A DNA stretch of 64,000 bases, from contig CAZOHT010000018.1 of the NCBI GenBank assembly GCA_964579825.1, positions 6,314-70,313 on the forward strand, given 5' to 3'. The notes below the pieces were generated by a model that was not told the DNA's origin, ran no database searches, and saw only the letters and a list, made by a program, of their open reading frames with translations. Positions 59,504-64,000 of this stretch are shown in pieces (position 1 is the first letter of the stretch; the number at the start of each line of letters is the position of its first letter). This stretch comes from SPCO01 sp964579825 (GTDB taxonomy: Bacteria > Chloroflexota > Limnocylindria > Limnocylindrales > CSP1-4). The position numbers and the translations under genes were made by a program.

Positions 59504-59971
59504 CTAATCGGTGACCGTGATCTGTGCCTTCATGCCGCCGGCGTAGTGGCCGGCGACGTGGCAGCCGGCGATGGTTTGACCGGCCGCGTCGAACGTATAG
59601 GTAAGCTCCTTCGTCTCGCCGGGCTTCAGAGTGATCCCCTCAGCGGTGTCGTGCACCATCTCACCCGCCTGCATCATCTCCTCCTGCTCGGCCTGCATCG
59701 CTTCGTCGCCGAGGTAGAACTCGTGCTCGATGGCGCCCGTGTTCGTCACGACGAAGGTGACCGGCTGCCCGGCCTTCACGGACATCTCGGCAGGCTCCAT
59801 CTTGAGCGTGTCGGTCAGCATCACCTCGATCTGCTGCGCCGCGACACTGGCGGAGGCGGCTGGCGACGGTGATGCGTCTGCAACCGAGGGCGATGCCGTC
59901 GAGCCGGTGCTCGAACAGGCGGCGACGATGAGCATGAGCGCGGGAACAAGGGTGAGGTAACGCAGGCGCAT
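59504..59971 (-). CDS. Cupredoxin-domain lipoprotein
   Basis: The 155-residue protein has a lipobox (LMLIVAAC), a Ser/Ala tether and a cupredoxin domain (about 47-155) with GAIEHEFYLGD and AGCHVAGHYAGGMKAQ, giving the His, Cys, His and Met set of a type 1 copper site. An insertion rich in Glu/Met (DEAMQAEQEEMMQAGEMVHD) lies between the ligands. It is an external copper-binding protein. Upstream lie an inverted repeat and a stem-loop. Confidence 0.88.
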   Translation of the reverse strand: MRLRYLTLVPALMLIVAACSSTGSTASPSVADASPSPAASASVAAQQIEVMLTDTLKMEPAEMSVKAGQPVTFVVTNTGAIEHEFYLGDEAMQAEQEEMMQAGEMVHDTAEGITLKPGETKELTYTFDAAGQTIAGCHVAGHYAGGMKAQITVTD

Positions 59972-60021
59972 GGGTCTCCTCGTATCTGTGGTATGGCAAC
60001 GGACTTGGGTTTAGGTTCGAT

Positions 60022-60046
60022 GCGCCACGCTCTATCGACGTGGCGC
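60022..60046 (-). terminator. Stem-loop in the leader of the cupredoxin gene
   Basis: GCGCCACG and CGTGGCGC pair perfectly around CTCTATCGA. It may end the copA-operon transcript that runs from the right, or act in the leader of the next gene. Confidence 0.45.
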
Positions 60047-60057
60047 TGACTCCCTGA

Positions 60058-60075
60058 TGCTACCCCGGTGTAGCA
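60058..60075. promoter_or_regulatory. Possible copper-responsive operator
   Basis: TGCTAC and GTAGCA arms flank CCCGGT, giving a TACCCCGG core that resembles CsoR-type copper operators. It is 87 bases upstream of the cupredoxin lipoprotein start on the minus strand. Confidence 0.4.
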
Positions 60076-60099
60076 GTTCGTGGCTTCTCGTTGCCGCTG

Positions 60100-60354
60100 T
60101 CAGTCGCACCGCCACTCGCTCGCTGGTGAGTGCTCGTGCTCGCCGTTGCAGCACTCCGCCTCATGTCCGGCGAGGTAGCGCTCGGGGTCCGCCTCGAACC
60201 GGCTCAGGCAGCCCGGGCATTTGAAGCGAAGGGTGCGCTCGCCGTAGCGAGCCGTCAGGCCCTCCCCCGCCGGGATGTCGTTGCCACAGACCAGGCAAGT
60301 TGCCGACGGCTCGAGTCTCGAGTTCCGAATGACGATCGACGCAGGACTGGTCAT
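60100..60354 (-). CDS. TRASH/YHS-like metal-binding protein
   Basis: The 84-residue protein has a zinc-finger-like pattern CLVCGNDIPAGEGLTARYGERTLRFKCPGCLSRFEADPERYLAGHEAECC, the treble-clef TRASH/YHS type common in metal operons, and a Cys/His-rich tail (ECCNGEHEHS). It probably senses or carries copper. Its ATG overlaps the stop of the upstream cupredoxin (ATGA). It is the last gene of the copA block. Confidence 0.85.
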   Translation of the reverse strand: MTSPASIVIRNSRLEPSATCLVCGNDIPAGEGLTARYGERTLRFKCPGCLSRFEADPERYLAGHEAECCNGEHEHSPASEWRCD

Positions 60355-60737
60355 CACGCTGCCTCCACCAGGATCCGCCCGCGGAGCATCCCCATCTGGC
60401 ACGTGAACGCGTGCTCGCCGGGCTCCCCGGGCATGAACTCGACCGGTACGACCTCGCCGGTCGGCAGTTCGGCCGAACGCTCGAAGTCCGGGATCACGAC
60501 GCGCTCAGAGCAGACCGCCGTCTCCTCGCGACGGAAGAGCAGGCGCACCGGGCGACCGGCGGCGACCCGGATCGTGTCCGGGGTGTAGCCGCCCTTCACG
60601 AGGATCATCTGTTCCTGGTAGCCATCCGTCACGGTGGCTGCCCGGACGCCGGCGGTCCTCTTGAGCCAGAAGAACCAGGCGACGAACGCGATGGCCCCGA
60701 GGCCACCGACGGTGACGAGGATCTGGTCGGGAGTCAT
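60354..60737 (-). CDS. Membrane-anchored cupredoxin
   Basis: The 127-residue protein has an N-terminal membrane helix (about 7-25) and a cupredoxin_1 domain with QEQMILVKGGYTPDTIRVAAGRPVRLLFRREETAVCSERVVIPDF and HAFTCQMGMLRGRI. Candidate ligands are C in TAVCSER and the HAFTCQMGM cluster (His, Cys, Met). These proteins sit beside copper ATPases and probably pass copper on. Its start overlaps the copA stop by four bases. Confidence 0.88.
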   Translation of the reverse strand: MTPDQILVTVGGLGAIAFVAWFFWLKRTAGVRAATVTDGYQEQMILVKGGYTPDTIRVAAGRPVRLLFRREETAVCSERVVIPDFERSAELPTGEVVPVEFMPGEPGEHAFTCQMGMLRGRILVEAA

Positions 60738-62863
60738 GCCGCTACCTCCTGGAGCCGGAACCGCTTCAGGCGGTTGGCGTTGCTGATGACGGTGACCGAG
60801 CTGAACGACATCGCCAGGGCGGCGAGGATCGGGCTGAGCAACAGCCCGACGAACGGGTAGAGGACGCCGAGCGCGATCGGTAGCCCGAGTCCGTTGTAGA
60901 CGAACGCTCCGAAGAGGTTCTGGTGGACGTTGCGCATCGTGGCCCGGCTGATCGCAATCGCCGACACCACGCCGCGCAGACTGCCGCTGATGAGGGTCAC
61001 GTCGGAGGCCTCGATCGCAACGTCCGTCCCGGTCCCGATCGCGAACCCGACATCGGCCTGGGCGAGCGCCGGCGCGTCGTTGATGCCGTCACCGACCATC
61101 GCAACCGTGCGGCCTTCGAGCTGGAGCTTGCGCACCTCGTGGGCCTTGTCCTGCGGCAGGACCTCGGCCAGGACGCGGTCCACGCCGACCCGGTGGGCGA
61201 TCGCGTCGGCCGTCCGGCGGTTGTCGCCGGTGATCATGACGACCTGCAGACCGAGCTTGCGGAGGGCTGCGATCGCGGCCTGTGAGTCCGCCTTGACCGG
61301 ATCGGCGATCGCGACAATGCCTGCGGCCCGATCGTCGAGGGCGATGAACACGGGCGTCTTGCCCTCGTCGGCCAGCCGCGATGCCTCGCCCTCGAGCGCG
61401 GCGGCCTTCACGCCGGCCGCCTCGAGGAACGCTCGATTCCCGATGAGCACGCGGTGTTCGCCGAGCCAGGCGCGGATGCCGTGCCCGGGGACGGCCTCGA
61501 ACCGTGTCGGCTCGATCGGTGTCAGCCCGCGCTCGGCGGCGCCTTCGACGATCGCCGCCGCGAGTGGATGTTCGGAGTCGCGTTCGGCAGCCGCGGCCAA
61601 AGACAAGATCGCGTCAACTTCGAAACCCGAAGCGGGGACGATGTCGGTGACGGCAGGCTTGCCGACCGTGATGGTGCCCGTCTTGTCGAGGACGATCGTG
61701 TCGATCTTCTTGGCCGCCTGAAGGGCGTCCCCGGAGCGGATGAGGATCCCATGGCTGGCCGCAAGTCCGACGCCGGTGGTGAGCGACATCGGCGTCGCCA
61801 TCCCGAGCGCGCATGGGCAGGCGATGATGAGCGTCGTGACCGCGACGATGGTCGCGTAGGTGAAGGCCGGCGCAGGCCCGAAGTCGTACCAGATGACGAA
61901 GCCCAGGATCGACAGGATGACGACGGCCGGGGTGAAGTAGCCGGACACAACGTCGACGATCCGCTGGATCGGCACCTTCGAGGCCTGGGCGTCACCGACC
62001 ATCCGGACGATCGTCGCCAGGGCGGTGTCGCCACCGACCTTTGTCGCGCGGAAGCGGAGGCTGCCGGTCGTGTTCATCGTGGCCCCGATGACCTCGTCGT
62101 CTGGGCCTTTCGCAACCGGCATCGACTCGCCGGTGATCATGGACTCGTCGACCGCCGAGGCCCCCTCGAAGACGATGCCATCGACCGGGATCTTCGAGCC
62201 GGGCCGGACGACGACGATATCGCCGACGACGACCTCGCCGATCGGGATCTCGACTTCGGCGCCTCCGCGGACCACGCGGGCGGTCTTGGGCTGGAGCCCG
62301 ATGAGCTTCTCGATGGCCTCCGACGTCCGGCCCCGGGCCTTGACTTCCATCGCCATGCCGAGGACGACGAGCGCCGTCACGACGACCGTCACGTCGTAAT
62401 AGACGTCGGTCATATCGGTGGACGGGAAGAGTTGGGGGAAGAAGAGCGCTACGGTCGAGTAGATCCAGGCCGTACCGGTGCCGATCGCGATGAGCGTGTA
62501 CATGTTCGCCGAGCGATGCTTGAGCGCCTCCCAGGCGCCGGTGAAGAACTGATTGCCCGAGTAGACGATCACCGCCAGCGAGGCGACACCCATCGCGACC
62601 CACAGCCACCACAGCTGCGCACTGCCGCGCGGGAAGGCGTCTCCAAGTCCAGGGATCATCCACGGGTAGGACAGCACCATCGTCGGGACTCCGACGGCGG
62701 CCGCGAACCACCATTTGCGCATGAGCGTCCGGTATTCCGCGTGGCGATCGTTCGCGGGAGACGTCGCCGTCGGGGTTGCGGTTGCTGGGTGGCGGGCTAC
62801 CGTCGCCTGGAGCGACGGACGCCCGGCGAGGTCAGTGGCAGCCGTGGGAGCTGTGCTTGTCAT
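60734..62863 (-). CDS. copA: Copper-translocating P-type ATPase
   Basis: The 709-residue pump has the P1B-1 copper signatures CPC (IIACPCALGMATPMSL), TGESMPVAKG, DKTGTITVG, the SEHPL histidine-proline motif and MITGDNRRTADAIA, GDGINDAPALAQAD, plus NVHQNLFGAFVYN and MSFSSVTVISNANRL in the last helices as in CopA. No N-terminal HMA domain is present; instead a Thr/Ala-rich leader of about 45 residues. ATG 62863 was chosen; it overlaps the preceding His-rich gene by 32 bases. Confidence 0.95.
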   Translation of the reverse strand: MTSTAPTAATDLAGRPSLQATVARHPATATPTATSPANDRHAEYRTLMRKWWFAAAVGVPTMVLSYPWMIPGLGDAFPRGSAQLWWLWVAMGVASLAVIVYSGNQFFTGAWEALKHRSANMYTLIAIGTGTAWIYSTVALFFPQLFPSTDMTDVYYDVTVVVTALVVLGMAMEVKARGRTSEAIEKLIGLQPKTARVVRGGAEVEIPIGEVVVGDIVVVRPGSKIPVDGIVFEGASAVDESMITGESMPVAKGPDDEVIGATMNTTGSLRFRATKVGGDTALATIVRMVGDAQASKVPIQRIVDVVSGYFTPAVVILSILGFVIWYDFGPAPAFTYATIVAVTTLIIACPCALGMATPMSLTTGVGLAASHGILIRSGDALQAAKKIDTIVLDKTGTITVGKPAVTDIVPASGFEVDAILSLAAAAERDSEHPLAAAIVEGAAERGLTPIEPTRFEAVPGHGIRAWLGEHRVLIGNRAFLEAAGVKAAALEGEASRLADEGKTPVFIALDDRAAGIVAIADPVKADSQAAIAALRKLGLQVVMITGDNRRTADAIAHRVGVDRVLAEVLPQDKAHEVRKLQLEGRTVAMVGDGINDAPALAQADVGFAIGTGTDVAIEASDVTLISGSLRGVVSAIAISRATMRNVHQNLFGAFVYNGLGLPIALGVLYPFVGLLLSPILAALAMSFSSVTVISNANRLKRFRLQEVAA

Positions 62864-63281
62864 GGTCGTTTGACTCGTTTCCGTGTCGATCAATGGAAGC
62901 CCGATCGTCGAGCTCGCCCTTGGAATCTGACCCGGCAACCTGAGGGCCGGATGAGCGGGCGCTGAGACTCTCGACGTCACTCCTCGGGTCATCCGAATGA
63001 CCACCGTGAGCGTCGTGTCCACCGCCATGGCCCCCGTGCCCGCCATGCCCCCCGTGGCCGCCAAAGTGCATCAGGATCATGCCGCCGAACAACCCGGCGT
63101 AGACCACGGTGGAGAGCGGCAGGATGCCGAGGGCGACCAACCCGAGGGTTGCGACGCCGACAGCCACGCCGGGCAGCAGCCACCGAGGTCGAGCAGCGGT
63201 CCGGTCGGTGCCGCCGGCGCTCGCGGGCTTTGGGCGGGCGCTGGAGTTGTGCGCCACGGGATCGTATGTGTGACCTGTCAT
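62832..63281 (-). CDS. His-rich membrane protein (DUF2933-like)
   Basis: The 149-residue protein has two membrane helices (about 35-50 and 55-75), an MHFGGHGGHGGH repeat that could bind several metal ions, and a His/Asp/Ser-rich C-terminal region ending HDKHSSHGCH. The short helix pair with GMILMHF resembles DUF2933, often placed next to copper ATPases. It overlaps copA by 32 bases and the lgt gene by four bases, so it is in the same operon. Confidence 0.8.
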   Translation of the reverse strand: MTGHTYDPVAHNSSARPKPASAGGTDRTAARPRWLLPGVAVGVATLGLVALGILPLSTVVYAGLFGGMILMHFGGHGGHGGHGGHGGGHDAHGGHSDDPRSDVESLSARSSGPQVAGSDSKGELDDRASIDRHGNESNDHDKHSSHGCH

Positions 63282-64000
63282 GATCGGCTGACCTCCAATT
63301 GGAACGAGGTGCTGGCGCGGCGCGTCTGGCGCGCTGCGATGAACAGGACGATCGCGAGTAACGCGACTCCGAGCCCGATCAGCTGCGCGGTCTTGAGGCC
63401 GAACATGACCGCCGGCTCGTCGCGGAGATAGAAGAGCCCGAAGCGGATGGCCGACAAGCCAAGCAGGTAGGCGCTAGCCACGGCGCCGTCTCCGAACCGC
63501 GTGAGCCGTTCCCGGCCAAGCCACAGCCCGACGAAGAGAATCGTCAGGAGGATCGCTTCGTAGGCCTGCGTCGGGTGGAGCGGGATCCCCTGCGGCGCCA
63601 TCGCGCCGGGGTTTCGATATACGACGGCCCAGGGCAGATCGGTCAAGATGCCATACGAGTCGCCGCCGATGAGGCATCCGATATGGCCGATGGCCTGGCC
63701 GATCGCCGCCGCGGGGGCGGCGACGTCAAGTGCGACCAGCAGGGAGATCCCGCGGCGCCGGGTGAACAGGGCCAGCGCGACGATCGCCCCGACGAGACCA
63801 CCGTAGAACGAGAGCCCGCCCATCCAGACCATCACAAGGTGGGTCGGGTGTGTGGCCAGCGACCCGAGTTCGTTCTGGACAACGTAGAGGGCTCGGCCGC
63901 CAACCAGGGCCCCCACCGCCACCCAGATCGCCGCATCCAAGACGTTCCCGCGGCCGATGCCGCGCCGATACGCCTCTCGCTGCGCGAGCCAGATGGCGAC
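63278..64000 (-). CDS. lgt: Prolipoprotein diacylglyceryl transferase, partial
   Basis: The 3' part of an lgt gene runs off the right edge of the window; 240 codons are visible. Motifs include GALVGGRALYVVQN, GGLSFYGGLVGA, IGHIGCLIGGDSYG and PLHPTQAYEAILLTIL, with about six membrane helices. Lgt attaches diacylglycerol to the lipobox cysteine. Its location in a copper operon is odd because lgt is usually a housekeeping gene, so this may be an additional copy. Confidence 0.9.
   Translation of the reverse strand, partial: VAIWLAQREAYRRGIGRGNVLDAAIWVAVGALVGGRALYVVQNELGSLATHPTHLVMVWMGGLSFYGGLVGAIVALALFTRRRGISLLVALDVAAPAAAIGQAIGHIGCLIGGDSYGILTDLPWAVVYRNPGAMAPQGIPLHPTQAYEAILLTILFVGLWLGRERLTRFGDGAVASAYLLGLSAIRFGLFYLRDEPAVMFGLKTAQLIGLGVALLAIVLFIAARQTRRASTSFQLEVSRS

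Overview
The window is high-GC DNA with dense, mostly intact genes, frequent GTG/TTG starts, many short stop/start overlaps and many Sec-type lipoproteins. Together with the gene mix (GpgS fused to universal stress domains, DUF5666-type secreted repeats, Xfp/AckA, actinobacterial-style ferritin, CopC/CtaG/DUF3105 copper genes) this suggests a Chloroflexota genome, perhaps of the Limnocylindria/Ellin6529 type. That is an inference from gene style; no rRNA or other marker gene is present to fix it.

Positions 1-28.3 kb look like ordinary chromosome. In order they hold the end of an ATP-dependent DNA ligase; a glucosyl-3-phosphoglycerate (compatible solute) block with a glycosyltransferase, a USP-GpgS fusion and glycerate kinase; an MttB-family methyltransferase; an endonuclease III-like glycosylase; a two-component system; a DUF5666 protein; a nitrilase; a phosphoribosyltransferase; several small or unknown proteins; an orphan peptide-binding protein; an EEP phosphatase; a 1000-residue AAA/LuxR regulator; surface proteins; a PadR-PspC pair; an ArsR-SRPBCC-hydrolase operon; and an SMP-30 lactonase.

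At 28,377 the 5' half of a tRNA-Thr(CGT) stops at the anticodon loop and accessory DNA begins. First comes a minus-strand operon (33,188 to 28,704) with a complete ubiquitin-like conjugation set: beta-grasp Ubl, Prok-E2_D/PRTRC-B-like E2, JAMM protease, ThiF-type E1, AAA ATPase and two small proteins. Next is a 3.35-kb IS21-family element (33,944-37,293) with imperfect terminal repeats, a 5-bp target duplication and a lipoprotein passenger gene, followed by an ECF sigma factor with an anti-sigma gene whose second repeat is broken, and a remnant IS21 end.

From 39.2 to 55.1 kb lies a metal-handling island. A MerR gene with a 19-bp-spacer promoter is translationally coupled to a 27-residue, 10-cysteine peptide. 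Then come thioredoxin-like, CopC, CtaG-like, DUF3105 and membrane proteins, an ArsR-CDF operon with a perfect operator, a frameshifted ferritin, an ArsR regulator, a P1B ATPase, a ferredoxin, an LspA-like peptidase and a SHOCT-cupredoxin. One inverted repeat, CGTTTCA-N8-TGAAACG, lies upstream of ferritin, of the P1B ATPase and (one mismatch) of the SHOCT-cupredoxin, suggesting a small regulon. Several genes here are frameshifted.

A second half tRNA, tRNA-Gln(CTG), at 55,456 precedes a minus-strand block with acetate kinase, phosphoketolase, cupredoxins, a TRASH/YHS-like protein, a copper P-type ATPase, a His-rich membrane protein and the 3' part of lgt at the window edge. The two half tRNAs suggest two integration events into tRNA anticodon regions, carrying the Ubl system and metal/lipoprotein functions respectively.
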